From positions 1,336,646 to 1,400,645 of the forward strand of contig CAUJNA010003827.1 in the NCBI GenBank assembly GCA_963377175.1: a DNA stretch of 64,000 nucleotides, read 5' to 3'. The notes under the pieces were generated by a model. That model had not been told where the DNA came from and made no database searches. It worked only from the letters and a program-made list of their open reading frames with translations. The position numbers and the translations under genes were made by a program. Shown here in pieces: positions 58,701-64,000 of the stretch (position 1 is the stretch's first letter; each line of letters begins with the position of its first letter). Source of the DNA: Effrenium voratum (lineage: Eukaryota > Sar > Dinophyceae > Suessiales > Symbiodiniaceae).

Positions 58701-59465
58701 TGTATCAGCAAGCCATCGGATCGATCGTTCGTGACCAGGAGCGGATGGAGTGGAGGACATGCGCGATGCTCTATACATCATGCGCCGTCGAATCGGTTTA
58801 GATTCGAGGTATTCGCCCTCCTGATCAATGGCGACCTGCTCCTGCATGGAGAGTGCGCGGAGGATGGCCTTCTCACTTTGCCGCTCAATGGTGATTTTTG
58901 AAGCGTTCTTGAACTCCCCAGAGTGAGTATATGAAGGATTCCTGGATTTCTGAGAGACATGAGAAATCTGCTTCATAAGGTTCTTATCGGAAACGACAAT
59001 ATACTCAATCATGGCGGAGTCATTGATCTGAACTGTCGGGCTGCGATCGTCGTTGTAGACGTTCGGACGCATAGAGGCATTCCACGCGGCACGCTTAACA
59101 GGATCAGTGTATGACCAAAAAGTAGTTTTCACGTCGCCGGTAAAACCGATAGGACAGAACATCCTATTCCGTGAAGTGTGAGAGGTGATTGGAAGGTCCT
59201 GGATAACCCGTCCGTCGGGGATGGAAACGGTACGTCTCCACACCACATGCTGTAGCTCGGGGCCTCCACCAGTGGGTCCCTGAAACATGCAAGCCCGGTG
59301 ATCGGTTCTAGACCACACCTGTGCATCAGCAGGAGGAGAGCGGCCGGGTGTCCTGTCAGAAAGGGCACCCGTCAGGCCACCAGATTCGCATTTGGTCGCT
59401 GGGCATGCGATAGATATTCCCGGCGAGGCCTGTGGGTAACGGCCCGCCCCTCTCAGAAACCCTCG
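52053..59465 (-). CDS. pol: Copia-type Pol polyprotein with methyltransferase-like and dUTPase domains
   Basis: This is the enzyme polyprotein for processing, copying and integrating the element. No ATG precedes the conserved part; the frame opens inside the gag end, fitting frameshift expression. Counted from the GTG at 59318 (residue 1; 2,421 codons from there), the domains are: aspartic protease with DTG at D205; integrase with a compact H400-H404-C411-C414 zinc site and catalytic D445, D507, E538; a cytosine-C5-methyltransferase-like region at about 1112-1328 with IPCGPW (C1174) and YEWP (E1227); a full dUTPase at about 1360-1490; copia reverse transcriptase with YVDD (D1760, D1761); RNase H with D1998, E2043, D2097; and a C-terminal extension at about 2200-2421. 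Copia order (protease, integrase, RT, RNase H) is clear. Usual copia Pol is roughly half this length; the excess is the two inserts, the long linkers and the tail. The frame has no internal stop over 7.4 kb. Confidence 0.95.
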   Translation of the reverse strand, partial: RGFLRGAGRYPQASPGISIACPATKCESGGLTGALSDRTPGRSPPADAQVWSRTDHRACMFQGPTGGGPELQHVVWRRTVSIPDGRVIQDLPITSHTSRNRMFCPIGFTGDVKTTFWSYTDPVKRAAWNASMRPNVYNDDRSPTVQINDSAMIEYIVVSDKNLMKQISHVSQKSRNPSYTHSGEFKNASKITIERQSEKAILRALSMQEQVAIDQEGEYLESKPIRRRMMYRASRMSSTPSAPGHERSIRWLADTGCPIDLVGLNELSAGEQSLVRKTGRTHALQTANGTASTLGSIAADMQDIDEVIDAHVMQNTPSLISIGKRCMEQGYTFTWPAGELPVLQGPDGKEIVLDVLNNVPYLPASRCNFSSPVANQYPNIPAVPAPSALSGDVIQEGTEDIPSVPEGHPGPPDPDPPASDPIEETVELEGHGPLRSADDWRADALTLRHMMTHLPKNPFCSHCQRAKMENVRLFRKKGAAGHGAEDFGDLVTADTMVLRGLRDRGINGEADAIVFYDLATSWIDVMPVMNRSDANTVDAFNRFAGPQNDIKMMHTDQAKELVSACKELRWIHEWSTPGMPKTNGIIENKVKLVLHGARVLLRQAGLEARWWPYATKYFAVARNIENRGGGSAWSKRHAPLPFNGKLLPFGCLVDFFPVAPKPRRVEKGGIKNAPEDQNKPADDDYWSKDEENECVIRIHRTPRKKLFDPRGSNCPIDVEFLADETLTIIKYLNGENDSIQSTTWRNLSDPRDDQSQDWIGETYFQVDVHALEKWGETSREDAPLSDDDYEPMSAEEIEEALRDCDYDPLAEFAEEESSIAPAVPGEEHDHYKAPKFAPVAKPGVFLGYRFEPGGKWKGDYYVADLEHFQAGVVRPSIHQVKQIYHDTEEPFVFPLLKAYEARTREIASYKHDRLSDPDHLSGKILSREDESFSFDEGRFDHGDDEDDRQNRRQNDGSDNVPETGLIDRHVSDGSFPDKRDDYWVRFEEERSWHRYHVEARKDFFGDDTRPLPSGGPVQADLDDIRITHCNFLDSRDEVYRDSRDVYASGHRVRTHKFWTGVTILFDKGCAPKRRRPSPKKPLCENVLPGSKEDIDYPQSSKRKERPYTGTGKPNSISSDDWRAMSLTARRIYVSTERELEVEKSRSKPSDDHPGAPATSNKSLLIEFACEADSALSATMFEFGGDAIRVHKGSFDILKGKDVKRLIEIVRKNPKCDLWSSIPCGPWSTWQYVNLSQYGPEFAAELNDARRQSQIMFAAFIRVSHEVRKGGGRIAYEWPRHCLGWSQPFMKKFLNDPEILTVNIDGCDFGMKDKNGTPIRKQWRIATNSPDLAAALGGRTCHHEKGFAHARIEGSLTPLTALYPKQMCQTIIKSWYRGRTERSTIPVAVAEPNNRAAWKRDPHALYIHPLREGIAIPNRGTPESVGLDFQSADDHIVPAGDKATIGTGLAITIPEGVYGRIAPRSGLAAKHMIDIGAGVIDPDYTGEVKVVIFNHSNSDFLIKKGDKIAQLILERVSILEPVICVQKPRATERGGQGFGSTDKGAPAASATFPSHVWSSTGNTEWFAMPRGADGSGHSPFLGLPPFSACVARPVPRKEAKLDPKAFAALEKEWKKLRDLGCWDQSRVREWRDVAAEAKREGTKVHVGRIFDICVEKNHELAEDDPNRKFKGRVVFEGCHVRDESNAWALFSEITSCPATMAAGKVADSYGLLPGNSLEVSDGESAYTQALLGGTKTWIRLPRDQWPKDWEGMQDPVCPLVLALYGHPDAGGFWEQHCETQLKKVGFVPIPDWPSVFRHPALETFLVVYVDDFKQSGPSANLAEGWRLIGSVINMEEPRPLKRYLGCEHEFRSATVDGPFDPRTAWTVGHPPSKPIPEMRFGPDRRPAADACRGRAKINLIKYNESCFMQACVERYLELCQSKFPKALQTVETPFLDESKPEFDENPVNPEFDRLVDQKEDIEVISAKPGVLGDAAAQVLMKILYGARMGRYDLIRPVQALASRITKWNQLCDKKLHRLVSYINSTIELHLYGWVGDRSDMIEVVTYCDADLAGDRTDAKSTSGVLVCLVGPRTYMPITAVSKKQTSVSKSTPEAEIVALDHGISKEAMMLAALWHFAIGRGSSDSIVCKCKIKYDASIPQPISVLEDNEAACRIIVTGNNPNMRYMSRTQRVDIAWLNERYNDKIFRFVACPSDYQGADILTKACVDKIVWSKNLHTLGMFKQGFLQSYLSHPTQPVHIPPAAPALPPIRGVRVESDHDSKFNSFINDANISDCRISITEIRASENDNLTVVIDSSVLPLLPPQCGHRVVKIDLDDGSTGGISTYPGLKGKRDNFAVFNIFPSCPDSCKRDWSKIRRFRQKCDALTASSLAFALSAIHHEFDIVIGFGGDLPGLCVQKIRQFIDDHDLYRFNLCSCQVGAYGHATVITVAVNKRTNDRLRCVPCSISLRNGRNNFSFHDVAWERIFDEIFG
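54840..55245 (-). other. dUTPase domain inside Pol
   Basis: A complete trimeric dUTPase (dUTP to dUMP and pyrophosphate) lies between the methyltransferase-like region and the reverse transcriptase. All five family motifs are readable in order: SVGLDF (motif 1, D1378), GRIAPRSGLA (2), IDIGAGVIDPDYTGE (3), KKGDKIAQLILE (4) and the Gly-rich RGGQGFGST (5). The motif-3 Asp, the motif-2 Arg-Ser and the motif-5 Gly/Phe residues are intact, so it is likely active. Its likely role is to limit uracil incorporation into element cDNA, as proposed for retroviral dUTPases. Confidence 0.93.
55335..55985 (-). other. Cytosine-C5-methyltransferase-like domain inside Pol
   Basis: A segment of about 215 residues between integrase and dUTPase has the order of a C5-MTase fold. 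There is an N-terminal LIEFAC...FGG stretch in the place of motif I, IPCGPWS with Cys1174 in the place of catalytic motif IV (PC), and YEWPRH with Glu1227 in the place of motif VI (ENV). Then come DGCDFG and K-x-WRIATNS, which resemble the C-terminal D-C-x-G and K-x-T-x-I-x-T-N blocks. Motif I is weak and the recognition domain is short. It may therefore be a divergent enzyme or an inactive Rossmann-like relative. Family assignment is from motif reading only. Confidence 0.55.
59402..59462 (-). promoter_or_regulatory. Candidate -1 programmed ribosomal frameshift signal, gag to pol
   Basis: On the minus strand the last gag codons are GAG GGT TTC TGA. In the gag phase this contains the canonical X_XXY_YYZ heptamer G_GGT_TTC at 59462-59456. 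Slipping by -1 gives GGG TTT CTG and enters the pol frame, which is open from 59465 (its own stop is at 59468-59466) down to 52053. After a 7-nt spacer, GGCGGGCC (59448-59441) can pair with the GG-C-TCGCC segment at 59430-59422, giving 8 base pairs with one bulged C, one G-U pair and a 10-nt loop. Heptamer, phase, spacing and stem all fit known -1 signals. The alternative is a one-base homopolymer error in a single gag-pol ORF. Confidence 0.65.
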
Positions 59466-62400
59466 TCAACCCCGGGTGCGGGACTGTCAATTCGCCCATC
59501 AGGATAGGGATTCGACGAATCACCCCCCTGCTCAGTAGCAGGGGCACTGGGCTTCCTGGGAAGCGGAGCCAGGTCGGGAGGGGGCCTCTCATGCTTATAC
59601 GTGCACTTTGGACGCGTGCACTGGCCGACGTTTAGCCACTCTCTGCAGTACCCAGGGTATATGGGGCCGTCACTATCGCGGGGAGAATTCGGCTTCTCCT
59701 CATGGTGCGCAAAGCGGCAGTCAGAACCTCGCCTACATTGCCCCTTCTGCCAATCATGACAAACTCCAGGGGTGGCAGGATGCTCATGGCGGCGATCTCT
59801 TCCTGGAGAAGGGCGCTCCCTGCTACTCCGCCTGGGGTCATCAGATCGCGTCTTTCCGCGATCACGATCACTTGATCTCGCGTCCCCTGTCTTGCGAGTA
59901 TCCCCAAACGGCGAAGGACGGCGCACCCCAGGGGCGGCGGCATTCGGGTTGCGATCAGCATGCGGAGATCGGGAGTACATTCGATCCTTTATCTCAGAGA
60001 CATTGTACCTCGTCCTCCACCTCGAGACAGCGTTACGAGCGGCCCTCATGATCCAGTCGTAATTTTGCACGTCTGGATTGCGATCCCAGTGTTGTACGTC
60101 AGGCATCAAGCATGGTGAGTGTCGAACTTGCTCAAAGAAAACATGCTGAAGAACATGGTGATCAATCGGTGCGGTGATTCCGCCCAGGAGTCCTTCCCAT
60201 TTATCAAGGAATTTCTCAAGCTGAGGCTCGCCAGACCCGGCAGCTCTGCCGAGGGATAGGCGAAGAAGTTCATTCGTACGGATAGACTGGCTCCCGACTT
60301 CATCGGGACGAAGGTATTCAATGAGACAGAACAGGATCTGGCGGCTTTTCAGCCTCGTTCCCCTTTTTACCTGAGCCTCTTCAGTCAGCCTGCTGATCTT
60401 GGCAACAATAGGTTTCGATGTGATGCACTTTCTCAGTGCAGCATTGAACTTATTGTCAAGGATCGGGTAGAGGCACTCCCCATCAAGTTCCTCTATTGTG
60501 CTGGCGTTTTCGACACTCATGACCCAAGACATGGCATATGGCGAGTCATAGCTGAATGCGTTGCTCACGATTTCTCTCGTGGAAATGATCCAGTCTCGCA
60601 ACTCATGCGGTGCGGGCTCTTTTTCGAGCTCTATGTTGGCGCACTTGTTCGCCTCAGATGGCAACGAAGTTAAGGGAGGTCGAGTAGCCTGCCCAAAAAC
60701 ATGGGGAGGTAAAACGCCGTCTCTGCCAATGGATATGGCACACAGAGAGCAACTCCCGGACGATGGCGGGCAGCACGCGGCGCATAGAGAAGTGCGGCAC
60801 AACGAACAAGTTTGGAAACATGGAGGCGTCCCGGGGATGCTGGTCTTGACATTTATGTTGCATCGAGGGCAGACCCTCTCCTCAGCGGAAGATCGGCGAA
60901 GATCGGGAGCTCCAATACCGCCGACGCCACCGGCGCCATGCGCACCCTTACCGAGTCCTGGTGGAAGAGAGAAACCAGTCGGCCCGCCAGAGTTATCCTG
61001 TACTCCGTGGTGAGGCTGTGGATTCTGCTGATTTGTCACAGCAGCGTCAGGTCCGTACCTCCCGCGAATGACTCCCTGAGACGTTCCATGCTCAACCTGA
61101 CCGGTGAAAATCCCCCCTGTAGGGGAACATCCGGGATACGTGTTGATGGTCCCCCTCAGAACAGCTCGCCCGACTACGGGCGAAGACATTGCCCTTGGTG
61201 GCATTGGCCCGGCAGCTCCGGCGTGGGAACAGGAACCAGAGTTCCCTTGGTGCGGTTCAGGACTCCGATGTGACGGATCTCCACGTGATGGCCCGGATCC
61301 AGGATCAGGAGCAGTGCCATCCCGCTGATTATGATCAGGAATGCAATCAGGTCCTCCAGGCCCCGCACTGGGACCGCGATGCTTAGTTTTCCCGTCGGGG
61401 TCAGCTCTCAGACAACCGAGGCAAATAGGTCGAACACTCGATCCAAAACGGCGCACATCGTCAGGTGAGGCGATGTGTTGATCGCAGTACTCGTCCTTGC
61501 ATATGAGACACCTCACAAGTCCGTGTCTCCCCCCTCTTCCTCTGCATGCGCGGCATCTAGGAAACTGATCGCTGCACTTGAAACACGAGTTACAATCATG
61601 GTCAAAGCAGTCTTCGCAGACTGACTTGCCGCAGCTTCGGCATGGATAGCGAGGTTCCCGATGCTGTGGATGCCCGGGCTCCTCATGATCACACCTGGCC
61701 CGGTTATCAGGGGCAGCGCCGGCAGCCCGAGCAATGGCCCTCGTTCTAGAGGGATCCCTGCCGAAGATGGGGGCTGATGGTGACGGTGGGGGTGGCCCTG
61801 AAGGAGGTGGAGGTGGAGGAGGCCTAGCCGAGCTGACGGTGCGAGCATCACGAGAGGGAGAATCTCTAGGAGCCCTTCCCTGGGTTAAGGGATCAGTGTC
61901 TCCAGATTTCTCCCATGGTCCCGTTCCGGCGGTCGAAGCAGCGCCAGCACTTGAAGATCCGCAGGCAGCAAGAGGTTGCTCCCTCAACTCAGCGATCTGC
62001 ATGTTGATCTCATTGACCCTCAGCACAAGCTTCATAAACTGCTCTTGCATGTCCCTCGGATTGGGGCCTAAGCTTTTGTCATGAAGGTCCTTGACGCACC
62101 TAGCAATACGGGACAATTGAAGCTTGAACTCTTCCTGTTTCTGTGAGTTCTCATTGAGAGCTCCGGACATCCTATCACTGAACTGCTTCAGGTCGGTCGC
62201 AGGAACGAGCTGCTGGATATACGTCTCGACGTTCCCACGGATGGTTCTTTCCCTTGAGATGGTTCCCTCAATGTCGATGACACTGCGAGAGTTCGCCTCA
62301 ACTTCGTCCTTGATTTTCCGAACCTCAGCCTCAAGGGCCCCGATCTCAGAGAACCTAAGGAGCTGGACCTTGACGTTCTCAAGTGATTCGGCCTGCTCGC

Positions 62401-64000
62401 GAAGTTCAGCAGCGGATATGACGATCGAGTCAGACCTCTCATCATACATCTTGAAACGCTCATTCATCTCCTTCTCGCTTCGGGCGACCCACTCGTGGAA
62501 ATCACGGAACTTGGCCTCGTGTTTTGAGAGAGTTCCGGCAACGGCAGAGAAAGATGATTCAACCTTCTTCTCGAAGGCGTCAACACGGTTATTGATCTTC
62601 TTGATCTCACCGACGCAAGCGTTGACATCATCCCTACATGAACGAATCTCGGTTCTGCATCCCTGGATTTCGGCCTTGCACCCCTTTACCTCGTTGTGGA
62701 TCGCGAGAAGCAGTCGTTGAAGCTCAGATGCAACAGGATGGCCGCCACTTATGGAAGCAGACGGAGCAGGACGACTATCAGCGTCATGATCTCCGCGCCT
62801 ATTTTCTTCCCTGTCAGGAGTGCAGCCCGGAGTTCCAATTTGAAAGAATGCGGGGACGAGGGAGTTGTTGACCGGTTGATTTGACGTAAGCCCTCCATGA
62901 CCAGGAGCAACAGTGCTGAGTCCAGGTCTCCGATTCCTGGGCGTAGAGTTAATCCCGTCATCAGTCTCCTTCTCAGACATCGGGGCATTGGAGCTGAGCC
63001 CAGACCCCGCAGAGTGGATAGGAACGTCAATAGGATCGTGATGAGCTGGTGGATTAGATCGCAATCGCAACGCAGCTTCACGTCTCTCGGGTGACTCAGA
63101 GCTCCTCTTTGTGGCTCGTGAGTCAGTGCCGGTTTGTCCCGACATGTTATCAAAAGATGACGACCCGCGAAGTTGAGCTTGATCTGGATCAGGTTGAGTG
63201 AGATCAAGCCGTTGAGCAACGTCACCAATGAGTGGCTTAGGGGAAAGTACTTTGGCAACGCGGCTCGGCGGGAGCGATGTCGTTCGTCTCTCTGGTGTGA
63301 CCTCGGCCTCATCGATTACATCAAGGATTCCAGGGATGGTTTCATCATCTTCATTTCCTCTCCTGGGTGGCTGATGGAAGGGGATGTCGAGGAGGTCAAA
63401 TGGAGTGGAGCCAATACCAGGTGTATCCTGCTCGGATCCATCGCTGGTACGGTGGCTGGACTGCTCCTCGAGGTCGATGATGTCGGGGGCGGACTCTTTT
63501 CGAGTCTGACGCCGATTGAACGCCGCGAAGAGACCGGCATGGCTTCTTGACGAAGAGGAGGAAGGATTTGGGCCTGCTGTTTCGCGGCCCACATCCGATC
63601 GATTAGTACCTGATGTCCGATTTGGCGGATTTGAGCCCGCGTTGTAGCGGTTCGCATCCCGACCTCGGGTACCTGAGGAAAGCGGTGGATTCGGACCAGC
63701 GTTGTAGCGGTCCGCATTCCGGTCACGGGTACCTGACAGGTGAGATGATACTGCATCAGGGATGAAGTCCATATCCGCCGGACTGGGGTGATCGTGAATG
63801 ATGTCAATGTCGGATGAACCTGAGACGGGAGGAGGGCCAGCTATTTGCGGCCAATCCTCAATCGCCCGTTTGCCCACCTCGGGTTGGGCCGAACCTGCAA
63901 CATGAGAAGGGGAGAAATCTTCAACGGGGTCATTTTCTCCATCATGAGGAAAACCCTGAGTAGGCTCATGCGACGGCAGGGCATCAAAGGATCTGTCAAT
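59453..64000 (-). CDS. gag: Gag-like protein of a giant copia-type retroelement (5' end outside window)
   Basis: This is probably the structural, nucleic-acid-binding protein of the retroelement. The frame is open to the window edge, so its start codon is not visible; the GTG at 63877 is not a convincing start. Reading down the minus strand there is a Ser/Pro/Asn-rich N-terminal part with imperfect repeats (about 63740-63560), then a long coiled-coil region with heptad-like Leu/Ile/Val spacing (about 62735-61980). A first Cys/His-rich cluster with RING/B-box-like CxxC pairs follows at about 61695-61385, and a second at 60882-60735. A helical Gag-like region lies at about 60665-59980, then Arg/Asp/Ser-rich sequence, and two CCCH zinc fingers (C-x7-C-x5-C-x3-H at 59761-59703 and C-x8-C-x4-C-x3-H at about 59650-59585). 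At least 1,515 residues are present, far longer than an ordinary copia Gag. The ORF ends at TGA 59455-59453, directly after a frameshift heptamer into pol. Seen: open frame and motifs. Inferred: the Gag role, from position and CCCH fingers. Confidence 0.82.
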   Translation of the reverse strand: MDRSFDALPSHEPTQGFPHDGENDPVEDFSPSHVAGSAQPEVGKRAIEDWPQIAGPPPVSGSSDIDIIHDHPSPADMDFIPDAVSSHLSGTRDRNADRYNAGPNPPLSSGTRGRDANRYNAGSNPPNRTSGTNRSDVGRETAGPNPSSSSSRSHAGLFAAFNRRQTRKESAPDIIDLEEQSSHRTSDGSEQDTPGIGSTPFDLLDIPFHQPPRRGNEDDETIPGILDVIDEAEVTPERRTTSLPPSRVAKVLSPKPLIGDVAQRLDLTQPDPDQAQLRGSSSFDNMSGQTGTDSRATKRSSESPERREAALRLRSNPPAHHDPIDVPIHSAGSGLSSNAPMSEKETDDGINSTPRNRRPGLSTVAPGHGGLTSNQPVNNSLVPAFFQIGTPGCTPDREENRRGDHDADSRPAPSASISGGHPVASELQRLLLAIHNEVKGCKAEIQGCRTEIRSCRDDVNACVGEIKKINNRVDAFEKKVESSFSAVAGTLSKHEAKFRDFHEWVARSEKEMNERFKMYDERSDSIVISAAELREQAESLENVKVQLLRFSEIGALEAEVRKIKDEVEANSRSVIDIEGTISRERTIRGNVETYIQQLVPATDLKQFSDRMSGALNENSQKQEEFKLQLSRIARCVKDLHDKSLGPNPRDMQEQFMKLVLRVNEINMQIAELREQPLAACGSSSAGAASTAGTGPWEKSGDTDPLTQGRAPRDSPSRDARTVSSARPPPPPPPSGPPPPSPSAPIFGRDPSRTRAIARAAGAAPDNRARCDHEEPGHPQHREPRYPCRSCGKSVCEDCFDHDCNSCFKCSDQFPRCRACRGRGGRHGLVRCLICKDEYCDQHIASPDDVRRFGSSVRPICLGCLRADPDGKTKHRGPSAGPGGPDCIPDHNQRDGTAPDPGSGPSRGDPSHRSPEPHQGNSGSCSHAGAAGPMPPRAMSSPVVGRAVLRGTINTYPGCSPTGGIFTGQVEHGTSQGVIRGRYGPDAAVTNQQNPQPHHGVQDNSGGPTGFSLPPGLGKGAHGAGGVGGIGAPDLRRSSAEERVCPRCNINVKTSIPGTPPCFQTCSLCRTSLCAACCPPSSGSCSLCAISIGRDGVLPPHVFGQATRPPLTSLPSEANKCANIELEKEPAPHELRDWIISTREIVSNAFSYDSPYAMSWVMSVENASTIEELDGECLYPILDNKFNAALRKCITSKPIVAKISRLTEEAQVKRGTRLKSRQILFCLIEYLRPDEVGSQSIRTNELLRLSLGRAAGSGEPQLEKFLDKWEGLLGGITAPIDHHVLQHVFFEQVRHSPCLMPDVQHWDRNPDVQNYDWIMRAARNAVSRWRTRYNVSEIKDRMYSRSPHADRNPNAAAPGVRRPSPFGDTRKTGDARSSDRDRGKTRSDDPRRSSRERPSPGRDRRHEHPATPGVCHDWQKGQCRRGSDCRFAHHEEKPNSPRDSDGPIYPGYCREWLNVGQCTRPKCTYKHERPPPDLAPLPRKPSAPATEQGGDSSNPYPDGRIDSPAPGVDEGF

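Overview
The window looks like a piece of a large, gene-poor, repeat-rich protist genome. I favour a dinoflagellate. This rests on the style of the copia-like element (Gag with CCCH fingers, compact HHCC integrase, methyltransferase-like insert), on one possible small-intron gene fragment, and on intergenic DNA filled with short dispersed repeats and long microsatellites. It is an inference, not a proof: there is no rRNA, no tRNA and no clear host gene to settle it.

Layout. From 1 to about 42 kb I find no convincing complete gene. The sequence is a mosaic of short repeats. One is a family of roughly 60-130 bp TIR elements (CTAGG...CCTAG; four of ten copies have perfect 4-bp target duplications). 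A second is a roughly 100 bp repeat with a central AAAAGTT-N-AACTTTT palindrome (13 copies or fragments). There are also a two-copy TIR element, several other dispersed repeats, and microsatellites of (GTT/CTG)n, (AC)n, (CTG)n, (GAT)n and about 295 bp of (CAAG)n. One short candidate host-gene fragment with an apparent 49-nt GT-AG intron lies near 19.8-20.1 kb.

From 64 kb down to 42.2 kb, on the minus strand, the picture reverses. Five or six very long ORFs run nearly end to end and form what looks like one giant retroelement whose 5' end lies beyond the window. Reading 5' to 3' on the minus strand: a Gag-like ORF (open through the window edge to 59453) with coiled coil, two Cys-rich clusters and two CCCH fingers. 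Next comes a 7.4-kb copia-type Pol ORF (59465-52053) with aspartic protease, integrase, a cytosine-methyltransferase-like domain, a complete trimeric-type dUTPase, reverse transcriptase and RNase H, then an unusual C-terminal extension. After a gap of about 540 bp follows a 9.3-kb coding block (ORF X, 51512-42218), now in four overlapping frames, X1-X4. X4 has a degenerate RNA 2'-phosphotransferase (KptA/Tpt1)-like region, a small zinc-binding site and an Arg/Asp/Gly-rich tail.

How the parts work together. Gag ends at a textbook -1 frameshift signal: G_GGT_TTC directly before TGA, then a 7-nt spacer and a bulged GC-rich stem. Pol lies in exactly the -1 frame, so Gag-Pol is probably made by programmed frameshifting. 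ORF X is far larger than the extra ORFs usually found after copia pol. The three frame changes inside it all fall at homopolymer runs, so they may be sequence errors, mutations or further frameshift sites. Gag and Pol have no internal stop in about 12 kb, which suggests a young or recently active copy.
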